From Alistipes sp. CAG:831 (GTDB lineage: Bacteria > Bacteroidota > Bacteroidia > Bacteroidales > UBA932), in assembly GCA_000432775.1 (NCBI GenBank), contig HF990416.1:110475-139760 (forward strand): a DNA stretch of 29,286 nt. Direction: 5' to 3'. The number at the start of each line of letters is the position of its first letter. The stretch's first letter is position 1. The notes under the pieces are model-generated. The model saw only the letters and a list, made by a program, of their open reading frames with translations, had not been told where the DNA came from and did no database searches. Shown one piece after another: positions 8,313 to 17,167 of the stretch. A program made the position numbers and the translations under genes.

Positions 8313-8583
8313 TTTCGATTTCTTTAAGTAAGAAAGGGTTTATATGCCTGTGTATCCGGACTATGTCCACGGAGCATTGAAGGAGATTTTCCAGAAACCG
8401 TTTTAAAGCGGCTACCAGATAGGCTTTAGGAGCCATATCGACGCATACATCGATGTCGCTGTCCTCGCCGTGCTCGTCACGGGACACAGAACCGAACAGT
8501 CTCATGGATTTTACCCCGAAGTCTGATTTCAGCTCATCGGTGTGTGTGGTTAAAAGCGATATGTACTCTTCTTTTGTTTTCAT
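8287..8583 (-). CDS. mntA: MntA-like minimal nucleotidyltransferase antitoxin
   Basis: A 98-residue minimal nucleotidyltransferase. The family motif GSx10DxD is complete: Gly31-Ser32 and Asp43/Asp45. Asp73 in VDIVRIH is the likely third metal ligand. In type VII toxin-antitoxin systems this enzyme uses ATP to AMPylate HepT. It is the first gene of the pair and overlaps hepT by 26 bases. A perfect minus-strand -7 box lies 20 bases upstream of its ATG, and a 12-bp direct repeat beyond it could be an autoregulatory operator. Function from family is strong; regulation is inference. Confidence 0.92.
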   Translation of the reverse strand: MKTKEEYISLLTTHTDELKSDFGVKSMRLFGSVSRDEHGEDSDIDVCVDMAPKAYLVAALKRFLENLLQCSVDIVRIHRHINPFLLKEIENDGIYIFK

Positions 8584-8602
8584 ACTTAAACAGATTCGTT
8601 TA

Positions 8603-8610
8603 CAAAGTTA
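8603..8610 (-). promoter_or_regulatory. -7 box for mntA-hepT
   Basis: On the minus strand this reads TAACTTTG, a perfect TAnnTTTG, 20 bases upstream of the mntA ATG. It directly abuts the first copy of the direct repeat at 8612. Confidence 0.6.
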
Positions 8611-8611
8611 A

Positions 8612-8655
8612 ACTTTTCAATAGAAAATGCCATGAAAAACTATACTTTTCAATAG
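8612..8655. repeat. 12-bp direct repeat pair upstream of mntA (candidate operator)
   Basis: ACTTTTCAATAG occurs at 8612-8623 and again at 8644-8655, exactly 32 bases (about three helical turns) apart. The first copy is also part of a small palindrome TTTTC-AATA-GAAAA. The pair lies between the mntA -7 box and the dnaE -7 box, where a repressor could act on either promoter. The operator role is inference. Confidence 0.5.
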
Positions 8656-8675
8656 GTGGACGGGGGAAATAGTAT

Positions 8676-8683
8676 TACATTTG
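8676..8683 (+). promoter_or_regulatory. -7 box for dnaE
   Basis: TACATTTG is a perfect TAnnTTTG followed by C, 20 bases before the ATG at 8704. A GTG at 8656 upstream of it is in frame with dnaE but would put the start ahead of the promoter. Confidence 0.65.
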
Positions 8684-8703
8684 CAGACATAAATCCGAAA
8701 AAT

Positions 8704-11700
8704 ATGTCATTCGCCCACCTGCACGTACACACCCAGTATTCGATACTTGACGGTCAGTCCAAGATAGGGGACCTGATAGATACTGCCGTGGCGAACGGCC
8801 AGCCGGCCCTGGCGATAACCGACCACGGGAACATGTTCGGCGTGAAGGAGTTTCTCGATACGGTGGCTAAGAAGAATGCCCCGCTGAAGCCTATCGTGGG
8901 CTGTGAGTTCTATGTTGCGGGAGGCAGCCGCCATGAGCGCAAGGGCCGGGAGGACCAGAGTTCCTACCACCTGATCATGCTGGCCAAGAACATGCAGGGC
9001 TATCACAATCTCATAAAGCTCTCCTCGAAGGCCTATATCGAGGGCTTCTACTACAAGCCGCGTATCGACCACGAGCTGATAGAGCAGTACCACGAGGGCA
9101 TCGTCTGCTGCTCGGCCTGTCTCGGAGGCGAGGTGCCTCAGGCCATCATGGAGGGCGATACGGCCAAGGCGGAGGAGGTGGCGGCCTGGTACAGGTCCAT
9201 CTTCGGGGAGGACTATTATTTAGAGGTGCAGCGGCACGAGACCGATGTGCCGGGGGCCGAGAAGAGCACTTTCGCCCATCAGCAGCAGGTCAACGAGGTC
9301 ATTTTCCGGATAGCGGAGAAACTGGGCATCAAGGTGGTGGCCACCAACGACGTGCATTTCGTCCGTAAGGAGGACGGCCCGGCCCACGACCGCCTGATCT
9401 GCATCAGCACCAATTCCGATTTCGACGACCCCAAGCGCCTGCGCTACACCCAGCAGGAATACCTGAAATCCACCGAGGAGATGTCGGCCATCTTCGCCGA
9501 CCATCCGGAGGTGATATCCAACACGCTGGAGATCGTGGACAAGGTGGAGGTCATCAACCTGAACCACGACCCTATCCTGCCGGTATTCCCTCTGCCGGAG
9601 GGCTTTACCGATTCCAACGACTACCTGCACCACCTCACCTACGAGGGCGCCCACATCCGCTACGGGGAGGACATCCCCGAGGCCACGAGGGAGCGTATCG
9701 ACTTCGAGCTGGCGACCATAAAGAAGATGGGATTTCCGGACTACTTCCTCATCGTGCAGGACTTCATCAAGGCGGCCCGCAACATGGGCGTATGGGTGGG
9801 CCCCGGACGAGGCTCGGCAGCCGGTTCGGTGGTGGCCTATTGTCTTACGATTACCAACATCGACCCCATAAAGTACGACCTTCTGTTCGAGCGTTTCCTC
9901 AATCCTGACCGAATCTCGATGCCGGATATCGACATCGACTTCGACGACGAGGGCCGCTACCGGGTGTTCAAGTACGTGGAGGACAAGTACGGCAAGGACC
10001 ATGTCTCCCACGTGATTACCTTCGGCACGATGGCTACCAAGAGCGTCATCCGCGATGTGGGACGTATCCAGAAGCTTTCCCTGGATACCACCGACAGGCT
10101 GGCCAAGCTGGTGCCGCGTAAGATTACAGTGCAGAAGGAGAAAGAGATAGACGATCCCGACCATCCCGGACAGAAGAAGAAGGTGACTGAGGCCAAGGAT
10201 GTGGATCCCACCATCAAGCTCTGTCTGGACAAGGTGCCGGAGTTCAAGGAGGCCTTCAACAGCGGTGACCAGCTGGTGCACGATACTCTCCTGTACGCCG
10301 AGCGTCTGGAGGGGACGGTGCGCAATACCGGTGTGCATGCCTGCGCCACCATCATCGGCCGCGACGACCTGACCAACTTCATCCCTCTGAGCACGGCCAA
10401 GGACAAGGAGACCGGCAAGGACATCCTCGTCTCGCAGTTCGAGGGCAGCCTGATCGAGTCGGCCGGTATGCTCAAGATGGACTTCTTAGGACTGAAGACC
10501 CTGACCATACTGAAAGATACTGTGGAGAATATCCGCCAGTCGAGAGGGGAGGAACTGGACATCAATTCTATACCTATCGATGATGCGGAGACTTACGCCC
10601 TTTTCTCACGGGGAGATACCGTGGGCGTGTTCCAGTTCGAGTCCGAGGGTATGCAGAAGTGGCTTATCGAGCTGCAGCCTTCCCGCTTCGAGGACCTCAT
10701 AGCCATGAACGCCCTCTACCGTCCCGGCCCTATGGACTATATTCCCGACTTCGTCAACCGCAAGCACGGCCGTAGCAAGATAGAGTACGACTTGCCGGAT
10801 ATGGAGGAGTACCTTCATGACACCTATGGCGTGACGGTCTATCAGGAACAGGTCATGCTGCTGTCGCAGAAGCTGGCCGGATTTACCAAAGGTAAGGCCG
10901 ACAAGCTGCGTAAGGCGATGGGTAAGAAGCAGATAAAAGTGATGGCCGAACTAAAGGACGAGTTCTTTGCCGGCGGTCTGGAGCACGGGCATCCCGAGGC
11001 CATCCTCAACAAGATATGGAACGACTGGGAGGCATTCGCATCCTACGCCTTCAACAAGTCCCACGCCACCTGCTATGCCTGGGTCGGCTACCAGACCGGT
11101 TATCTCAAGGCCCACTACCGGGCCGAGTACATGGCCGCCGTCCTGAGCAACAACCTCAACAACATCGACGAGATCACCAAGTTCATGGACGACTGCCGGA
11201 GGGGCGGCATGAAGATTCTCGGTCCGGATGTCAACGAGAGCTATACCAAGTTCACCGTCAACAAGGACGGCAACATCCGCTTCGGCATGGCCGGTATCAA
11301 GGGTATCGGCATAGGCGCGGTGAACAGCATAATCGAGGAGCGGCGCAACAACGGTCCTTTCAACGACATTTTCAACTTCATGGAGCGCGTCCCTTCCACA
11401 TCAGTCAATAAGAAAGGCATAGAGGCCCTGGCATACTCCGGAGCATTCGACTCCTTCCCTGAGATCAACCGCGGCTCCTTTGCGATGGACGCCGGCAAGG
11501 GGGAGACCTGCCTGGACCTGCTGATACGCTACGGCTCATTGTACCAGAAGACAGCCGAGTCCATGAAGAACAGCCTCTTCGGAGGCGGGGACGAGATTGA
11601 GACGGTCCGTCCTCCGCTGCCGGTGCTGCCGGAGCTGGACCAGATAGAGATGCTCAAGAAGGAGAAGGAACTGGTGGGAATGTACATCTCGGCCCATCCC

Positions 11701-12345
11701 CTCGATAGATTCCGCTTTGAGATAGAGCATTTTACCACGATGGACCTTCCTTCCTGGAATGATTACGTGGACAAGGTGAGTGCGAGCCGCAACCGTGAGG
11801 ATTTCGATAAGGACCAATGGATTGCGGGGCTGGTCAGCAGTGTGGAGGTCAAGCCCAAGGCCAACGGCAGCGGGGTGTTCTGCCGTCTGACGATAGAGGA
11901 CTTCAAGGGCAGTACGACATTCGCCCTCTTCGACAAGGACTACGAGGCGGTCAGCGGCTATCTCCGCCCGCACGAGTTCCTGCTGATGCGGGTATACGTG
12001 GCCCCGAGGTTCAGGAATGTCGGTGACAAGGACAATAAAGTACTGGAAATCAACGGAGGACGGACTAAGGTCCGTGCCGTCTCGCTTCTGGCCAATGTCC
12101 GGGAGTCGATGGTGCGGGACCTGATTATCGACCTGCCGCTCAACAGGATTGACCCTGCCCTGAGGAAATCCCTGAAAAAGACAATAAGTCACAATAAGGG
12201 CAAGGCTCATCTGACGCTGAATGTATATGACAATGACAGCAGGGTCAATGCGGAGTTTGTCTCCCGTAAGTATAGCATAATAGCTTCGGACGAGCTGCTT
12301 GACTGGCTCGACGCCAGCGGTCTTAATTACCGTATCAACAAGTAA
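8704..12345 (+). CDS. dnaE: DNA polymerase III subunit alpha
   Basis: A 1213-residue replicative C-family polymerase. The N-terminal PHP domain carries HLHVH (5-9), TDHGNMFG, GCEFY and NDVHF. The palm has PDIDIDFD (about 407) and KMDFLGL (about 590), which correspond to the catalytic Asp triad of E. coli DnaE. A helix-hairpin-helix region, an OB-fold (the segment around WIAGLVSSVEVKP) and a short C-terminal tail follow. Unlike E. coli DnaE, the PHP metal-ligand positions look intact, which in other bacteria goes with an intrinsic proofreading exonuclease. ATG 8704 gives the standard MSFAHLHVHTQYS beginning, 20 bases after the -7 box. fbp follows 11 bases after the stop, so the two probably form an operon. 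Confidence 0.97.
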   Translation: MSFAHLHVHTQYSILDGQSKIGDLIDTAVANGQPALAITDHGNMFGVKEFLDTVAKKNAPLKPIVGCEFYVAGGSRHERKGREDQSSYHLIMLAKNMQGYHNLIKLSSKAYIEGFYYKPRIDHELIEQYHEGIVCCSACLGGEVPQAIMEGDTAKAEEVAAWYRSIFGEDYYLEVQRHETDVPGAEKSTFAHQQQVNEVIFRIAEKLGIKVVATNDVHFVRKEDGPAHDRLICISTNSDFDDPKRLRYTQQEYLKSTEEMSAIFADHPEVISNTLEIVDKVEVINLNHDPILPVFPLPEGFTDSNDYLHHLTYEGAHIRYGEDIPEATRERIDFELATIKKMGFPDYFLIVQDFIKAARNMGVWVGPGRGSAAGSVVAYCLTITNIDPIKYDLLFERFLNPDRISMPDIDIDFDDEGRYRVFKYVEDKYGKDHVSHVITFGTMATKSVIRDVGRIQKLSLDTTDRLAKLVPRKITVQKEKEIDDPDHPGQKKKVTEAKDVDPTIKLCLDKVPEFKEAFNSGDQLVHDTLLYAERLEGTVRNTGVHACATIIGRDDLTNFIPLSTAKDKETGKDILVSQFEGSLIESAGMLKMDFLGLKTLTILKDTVENIRQSRGEELDINSIPIDDAETYALFSRGDTVGVFQFESEGMQKWLIELQPSRFEDLIAMNALYRPGPMDYIPDFVNRKHGRSKIEYDLPDMEEYLHDTYGVTVYQEQVMLLSQKLAGFTKGKADKLRKAMGKKQIKVMAELKDEFFAGGLEHGHPEAILNKIWNDWEAFASYAFNKSHATCYAWVGYQTGYLKAHYRAEYMAAVLSNNLNNIDEITKFMDDCRRGGMKILGPDVNESYTKFTVNKDGNIRFGMAGIKGIGIGAVNSIIEERRNNGPFNDIFNFMERVPSTSVNKKGIEALAYSGAFDSFPEINRGSFAMDAGKGETCLDLLIRYGSLYQKTAESMKNSLFGGGDEIETVRPPLPVLPELDQIEMLKKEKELVGMYISAHPLDRFRFEIEHFTTMDLPSWNDYVDKVSASRNREDFDKDQWIAGLVSSVEVKPKANGSGVFCRLTIEDFKGSTTFALFDKDYEAVSGYLRPHEFLLMRVYVAPRFRNVGDKDNKVLEINGGRTKVRAVSLLANVRESMVRDLIIDLPLNRIDPALRKSLKKTISHNKGKAHLTLNVYDNDSRVNAEFVSRKYSIIASDELLDWLDASGLNYRINK

Positions 12346-12356
12346 GTAAACCTTTT

Positions 12357-14333
12357 ATGACAAAAGACGTAAAATATCTGGAACTGCTCTCAAAGAGTTT
12401 TCCTACTATCCAGTCGGCTGTTACTGAGATAATCAATCTCGAGGCGATTCTCAATCTGCCCAAAGGCACGGAACATTTTATGACCGACCTGCACGGCGAG
12501 TATGACTCGGTCCAGCATGTCCTGCGCAATGCTTCTGGGGCTATCAAGCGCAAGGTGGACGAACTTTTCGGTTTCCAGCTGAAGGAGGATGAGAAGAAAG
12601 AACTCTGCACCCTTATATATTATCCCGAACGCAAGCTGAAACTGGTGAAGGCCCGGGAGAAGGACATGTCGGAGTGGTACAGGGTCACCATTGTAAACCT
12701 CGTTCGGGTGCTGGTGGCCTCGGCCTCGAAATATACCCGCTCGAAGGTGAGGAAAGCCCTGCCTTCGGAATTTTCCTACATTATAGAGGAACTGATACAC
12801 GAGTCCCTGACGGACAACAACAAGCATGAGTATATCTACGCTATCCTCAATACCATCATCGCCACCGGTTCGGCCGACAACTTCATCTGCGCCATGGCAT
12901 ACGTTATCCAGCGGCTGACAGTGGACTCGCTGCATATTATCGGTGACATCTATGACCGCGGTCCAGGGGCGCACAAGATTATGGACCTGCTCTGCGAGTA
13001 CCATAATGTGGACTTCCAGTGGGGCAACCACGACCTGCTCTGGATGGGAGCCGCCGCCGGCAGTGCCGCCTGTATGGCCAATGTCCTTCGAATCAGCCTC
13101 CGCTATGCCAACCTGGAGACCCTCGAGGACGGCTACGGCATCAACCTTCTGCCCCTGGCTACATTCGCAATGGATACCTACGGGGACGATCCATGCCTGT
13201 CTTTCCAGCCCAAGCTGGATTCCGGGGCGACTTTCGATGACAAGACAGTACGGCTTATAGCCCAGATGCACAAGGCGATATCCATCATCCAGTTCAAGCT
13301 GGAGGGAGATATAATCCGCAGACGCAAGGAGTTCGGGATGGCGGACCGCAACCTGCTGGACAAGATAGATTTTACTGCAGGAACCGTGCGTATCGGGGAC
13401 AAGGACTATGCGATGAAGGACATGAATTTCCCTACCGTCGACCCTGCACATCCCTACAGGCTGACGGCCGAGGAGAAAGGGGTGGTGGCCAAGCTGCTGG
13501 GTAGCTTTACCAACAACGCTTTGCTGGACAGGCATATCCGCTGTCTGTACTCCAAAGGTTCCCTCTATCTGGTGCGCAACTCCAACCTTCTTTTCCACGG
13601 AGCCATGCCGCTCAACGAGGACGGCTCCTTCCACGAGATCAACATCCTCGGTAAGCTGTACAAGGGCAAGGCCCTCTTCGATATGGTGGACAAGGTGGTG
13701 CGTGCCGCTTATTATGAGGACAAGGACGAGAAATACCGCACTTATGCGCGGGACTTCATGTGGTTCCTCTGGTGCGGACCCTATGCCCCCCCTTTCGACA
13801 AGAACCGGATGACCACCTTCGAGCGGTATTTCATCGCCGAGAAGGAGACGCACAAGGAAAAGCACGGCTGGTACCTGCAGTACCGGGACGACCGGGAGAT
13901 ATGCGGGAAGATTCTGGAAGAATTCGGTCTTACCGGTGAGCATGCCCACATCATCAACGGGCATGTGCCGGTCAAGGCGTCCAAGGGAGAGTCCCCGATC
14001 AAGGCCGGAGGCCGGCTGCTGGTCATCGACGGCGGCTACTCCAAGGCGTATCAGTCGACCACGGGCATTGCCGGCTATACCCTGATTTTCAATTCACATG
14101 GTCTGACACTGGCCCAGCACGAGCCCTTCAAGTCCATTGACCGTGCCGTGCGCGACGGGGTGGACATCAAGTCCATGACGACAGTCGTGGACTACCTGGG
14201 CAATAGAATGAAAGTCGGTGATACAGATGTAGGTAAGGTGCTCAAGGAACAGATAAGGGACCTGACGGCCCTGCTCGAGGCCTACCGCGAGGGAGTCGTT
14301 TTTGAGAAAAATATTCCTGCCAATCGCAAATAA
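12357..14333 (+). CDS. fbp: fructose-1,6-bisphosphatase class III
   Basis: A 658-residue class III (Firmicutes-type) fructose-bisphosphatase, the gluconeogenic enzyme that converts fructose 1,6-bisphosphate to fructose 6-phosphate. Metallophosphoesterase-like motifs are visible: DLHGE (44-48), GDIYDRGP (about 196-203) and GNHD (about 223-226). The C-terminal part has NGHVPVK and DGGYSKAYQ, both typical of the family. Length matches known class III enzymes (about 640-670). The gene starts 11 bases after dnaE, so it is probably transcribed with it. A separate promoter for the next gene lies immediately after its stop. Confidence 0.95.
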   Translation: MTKDVKYLELLSKSFPTIQSAVTEIINLEAILNLPKGTEHFMTDLHGEYDSVQHVLRNASGAIKRKVDELFGFQLKEDEKKELCTLIYYPERKLKLVKAREKDMSEWYRVTIVNLVRVLVASASKYTRSKVRKALPSEFSYIIEELIHESLTDNNKHEYIYAILNTIIATGSADNFICAMAYVIQRLTVDSLHIIGDIYDRGPGAHKIMDLLCEYHNVDFQWGNHDLLWMGAAAGSAACMANVLRISLRYANLETLEDGYGINLLPLATFAMDTYGDDPCLSFQPKLDSGATFDDKTVRLIAQMHKAISIIQFKLEGDIIRRRKEFGMADRNLLDKIDFTAGTVRIGDKDYAMKDMNFPTVDPAHPYRLTAEEKGVVAKLLGSFTNNALLDRHIRCLYSKGSLYLVRNSNLLFHGAMPLNEDGSFHEINILGKLYKGKALFDMVDKVVRAAYYEDKDEKYRTYARDFMWFLWCGPYAPPFDKNRMTTFERYFIAEKETHKEKHGWYLQYRDDREICGKILEEFGLTGEHAHIINGHVPVKASKGESPIKAGGRLLVIDGGYSKAYQSTTGIAGYTLIFNSHGLTLAQHEPFKSIDRAVRDGVDIKSMTTVVDYLGNRMKVGDTDVGKVLKEQIRDLTALLEAYREGVVFEKNIPANRK

Positions 14334-14338
14334 AGTGC

Positions 14339-14346
14339 TACATTTG
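14339..14346 (+). promoter_or_regulatory. -7 box for the AspT-like transporter gene
   Basis: TACATTTG followed by C, a perfect -7 match, begins 5 bases after the fbp stop and 26 bases before the ATG at 14373. It separates the transporter-ychF unit from dnaE-fbp. No clear -33 element was seen. Confidence 0.65.
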
Positions 14347-14372
14347 CGCTCCATTTTGTTTGAGAATTAGAC

Positions 14373-16028
14373 ATGAACTGGTTGGATTCCCTTCTGTTCT
14401 CAGATAGCGTGGCACATGCGATTCTGATAATAGCCATTGTAATTGCGCTCGGGATCATGCTCGGCAAGATCAAGGTCTTCGGCATATCCCTCGGAGTGAC
14501 GTGGATACTGTTCGTCGGTATCATCCTCTCCCATTTCGGCTTTACCATCAATCCGGCCGTCCGCAGCTTTGTCAGTGACTTCGGCCTTATACTTTTCGTG
14601 TTTTCCCTCGGCCTTCAGGTAGGACCGGGATTCTTCGCCTCATTCAAGGAGGGAGGACTGAGACTCAATATGCTGGCTGTGCTGATAGTCGTGCTGGGTG
14701 TGGGCATTACCATCGCGATACATTTCATTACCGGAACGCCCATGTCCACAATGGTGGGCGTGATGTCCGGTGCGGTGACCAATACCCCCGGCCTGGGTGC
14801 AGCGCAGCAGACCGTGACCGACATGACCGGATCGCTCGACCAGACCATTGCCATGGGTTATGCGGTGGCCTATCCGCTCGGAGTTGTGGGAGTGATTCTC
14901 ACCCTGCTCGGAGTGCGTGCGTTCTTCCGCATCAATATAAACAATGAGAAAGAGAAGGTGCACAATCAGGAGACCAATCCCGACAGCGCCTGCAAGATAG
15001 CTGTGGAGGTCAGGAACGAGGCCATCTGCGGCAGGACCATCCGAGAGGTGGATGAACTCCTGGCGAGACATTTTGTGGTCTCGCGCCAGTACCATCCTGA
15101 CGGCCGCATGGAGATTCCTACATCTGACTCGGTCATCGGGCTTGGGGACAAGCTTCTGGTGATAACCTCTGCGGCCAACACGGAAGTGGTCGGAGCATTC
15201 ATCGGGAAGCGTCTCGAGATGGATCAGAAGACATGGGAAAAACTGGATACCAATCTTGTTTCCCGTCGCCTTGTGGTGACTAACAGTTCTGTTAACGGCA
15301 AGAGCCTCGGGGAGTTGAATATCAGGGCACAGTTCGGTCTGAATATTACCCGTGTCAACCGCGCGGGAATAGATATTACAGCCAGTCCCAGCCTGCATCT
15401 TCAATTAGGCGACCGCATCATGGTCGTGGGAGCGCAAAGCGCTATCGACAAGGTGGCCCGTCTCGTGGGCAATCAGGCGAAAAAACTCCGCGAGCCCAAG
15501 CTCATACCCATTTTCATTGGTATATTCTTCGGCATCATCGTAGGCTCCATACCCATTATGCTGCCCGGTCTCGGCCAGCCCCTGAAGCTCGGTCTGGCGG
15601 GAGGCTCCCTGGTAGTGGCCATTCTGATTGCACGCTTCGGCCCTGACTTCGGCATGGTTACTTACACCACTGCCAGCTCCAATATGATGCTGCGTGAGGT
15701 AGGTATAGCCTTGTTCCTGGCCGCCGTGGGACTCGGAGCCGGTGAAGGTTTCGTGGATGCGGTGCTCGGAGGCGGCTACATGTGGATACTCTACGGCTTC
15801 CTTATCACCGTGGTACCTCTGATTATCGTCTGTATTCTGGCCCGTCTGGTCTTCAAATTCGACTACTTCTCCATCTCGGGTCTGGTCTGCGGCTCTCATA
15901 CCAATCCTACCGCCCTGGCATTCATGAACACCACCTTCGATGAATCCAGGATAGCGGTGGCCTATGCGACGGTCTATCCCCTGGCGATGTTCCTGCGTGT
16001 GATAGTGGCGCAACTGATGGTTTTGTAA
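14373..16028 (+). CDS. AspT/YidE-type transporter with two RCK-C (TrkA-C) domains
   Basis: A 551-residue inner-membrane transporter of the AspT/YidE/YbjL (AAE) family. The N-terminal membrane half has about five helices (residues about 8-190). Two cytosolic TrkA-C/RCK-C domains follow (about 205-275 and 290-370, each ending in a GDKLLVI or GDRIMVV type strand), and then a second membrane half (about 385-551). The duplicated motif GxxxGA(V/T)T-NTPGLGAAQ and the later GSHTNPTALAF are family hallmarks. AspT exchanges aspartate for alanine, but most homologues have no known substrate, so only the family is claimed. ychF follows 19 bases downstream and is probably cotranscribed. Confidence 0.9.
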   Translation: MNWLDSLLFSDSVAHAILIIAIVIALGIMLGKIKVFGISLGVTWILFVGIILSHFGFTINPAVRSFVSDFGLILFVFSLGLQVGPGFFASFKEGGLRLNMLAVLIVVLGVGITIAIHFITGTPMSTMVGVMSGAVTNTPGLGAAQQTVTDMTGSLDQTIAMGYAVAYPLGVVGVILTLLGVRAFFRININNEKEKVHNQETNPDSACKIAVEVRNEAICGRTIREVDELLARHFVVSRQYHPDGRMEIPTSDSVIGLGDKLLVITSAANTEVVGAFIGKRLEMDQKTWEKLDTNLVSRRLVVTNSSVNGKSLGELNIRAQFGLNITRVNRAGIDITASPSLHLQLGDRIMVVGAQSAIDKVARLVGNQAKKLREPKLIPIFIGIFFGIIVGSIPIMLPGLGQPLKLGLAGGSLVVAILIARFGPDFGMVTYTTASSNMMLREVGIALFLAAVGLGAGEGFVDAVLGGGYMWILYGFLITVVPLIIVCILARLVFKFDYFSISGLVCGSHTNPTALAFMNTTFDESRIAVAYATVYPLAMFLRVIVAQLMVL

Positions 16029-16047
16029 AATATTAAATTGTACAGAT

Positions 16048-17148
16048 ATGTCTCTCAAATGCGGTATAGTAGGACTCCCCAACGTGGGCAAGTCGACACT
16101 TTTCAACTGTATAAGCTCCGGCAAGGCCCAGGCTGCGAATTTCCCTTTCTGCACCATTGAGCCCAATATCGGCTCCACAACTGTTCCCGATCCCAGGCTT
16201 CAGGTACTGGAGTCGCTGGTGCATCCCAAACGGGTTGTCCCTGCCACGGTCGAGATAGTCGATATCGCCGGCCTCGTCAAGGGGGCCAGCAAGGGTGAGG
16301 GCCTAGGCAACCAGTTTCTGGCCAATATCCGCGAGACTGACGCTATCCTGCACGTACTCCGCTGTTTCGATGACCCCAATGTCACCCATGTAGATGGCAG
16401 TGTGGACCCGGTGAGGGACAAGGAGATCATCGACCTCGAGCTGCAGCTCAAGGACCTGGAGACCGTCGAGAGCCGTCTGGGCAAGCTCCAGAAACAGGCC
16501 ACAGGAGGAGACAAGCACGCCAAGAAGGCCTGTGAGATACTGACCCGGTACCGGGAGGCCCTGCTGGCCGGCAAGTCTGCCCGTACCGTGGTGCTGGAGA
16601 ACCCGGAGGAGGAGAAGATCGCACATGAGTTCTTCCTGCTCACCGCCAAGCCTGTACTGTATGTCTGCAATGTGGACGAGGCATCCGCAGCCTCCGGGAA
16701 CGCCTATGTGGACCGCTTGCGGGAGGCTGTCGCCGGAGAGAATGCCGGAGTCTTGGTCATAGCCGCCAAGATCGAGTCAGAGATAGCCGAGCTGGAAAGC
16801 TACGAGGAGCGTCAGATGTTCCTCGAGGAGCTGGGCCTGGAGCACTCGGGCATAGAGCGTCTGGTCCGCGCCGCCTACGACCTGCTCGGTCTGCGCACCT
16901 ATTTCACCGCCGGAGAACCTGAGGTCCGCGCCTGGACCATCAACAAGGGCGACAAGGCTCCCCGTGCCGCCGGAGTCATCCATTCCGACTTCGAGAAAGG
17001 CTTCATCCGCGCCGAAGTCATCAAGTACGACGATTTCGTCAAGTACGGCTCCGAAGCCGAATGCCGCGCCGCCGGCAAGCTCGCCATCCAGGGCAAGGAC
17101 TACGTCGTCGAGGACGGAGACATCATGCACTTTCTCTTCAACGTGTAG
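16048..17148 (+). CDS. ychF: redox-regulated ATPase YchF (OLA1 family)
   Basis: A 366-residue Obg-family P-loop NTPase that binds ribosomes and prefers ATP. Walker A GLPNVGKST is at residues 9-17 and DIAGLVKGAS is the G3 region. The usual NKxD is replaced by NVDE, the change that gives YchF its ATP preference. A helical insert (about 130-200) and a C-terminal TGS domain (about 280-364) complete the standard architecture. Length and domain order are normal. It lies 19 bases downstream of the transporter gene and its stop is followed by the palindrome-repeat region. Confidence 0.97.
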   Translation: MSLKCGIVGLPNVGKSTLFNCISSGKAQAANFPFCTIEPNIGSTTVPDPRLQVLESLVHPKRVVPATVEIVDIAGLVKGASKGEGLGNQFLANIRETDAILHVLRCFDDPNVTHVDGSVDPVRDKEIIDLELQLKDLETVESRLGKLQKQATGGDKHAKKACEILTRYREALLAGKSARTVVLENPEEEKIAHEFFLLTAKPVLYVCNVDEASAASGNAYVDRLREAVAGENAGVLVIAAKIESEIAELESYEERQMFLEELGLEHSGIERLVRAAYDLLGLRTYFTAGEPEVRAWTINKGDKAPRAAGVIHSDFEKGFIRAEVIKYDDFVKYGSEAECRAAGKLAIQGKDYVVEDGDIMHFLFNV

Positions 17149-17167
17149 CCACTTCAGCCCCTTCCCA

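Noticed and set aside
9220..10338. A 372-residue open frame antisense to dnaE
   Set aside because: It lies wholly within the conserved polymerase core on the other strand and has no recognisable motifs.
12390..13964. A 524-residue open frame antisense to fbp
   Set aside because: It mirrors a clearly real class III fructose-bisphosphatase, shows no domain of its own and reflects codon bias.
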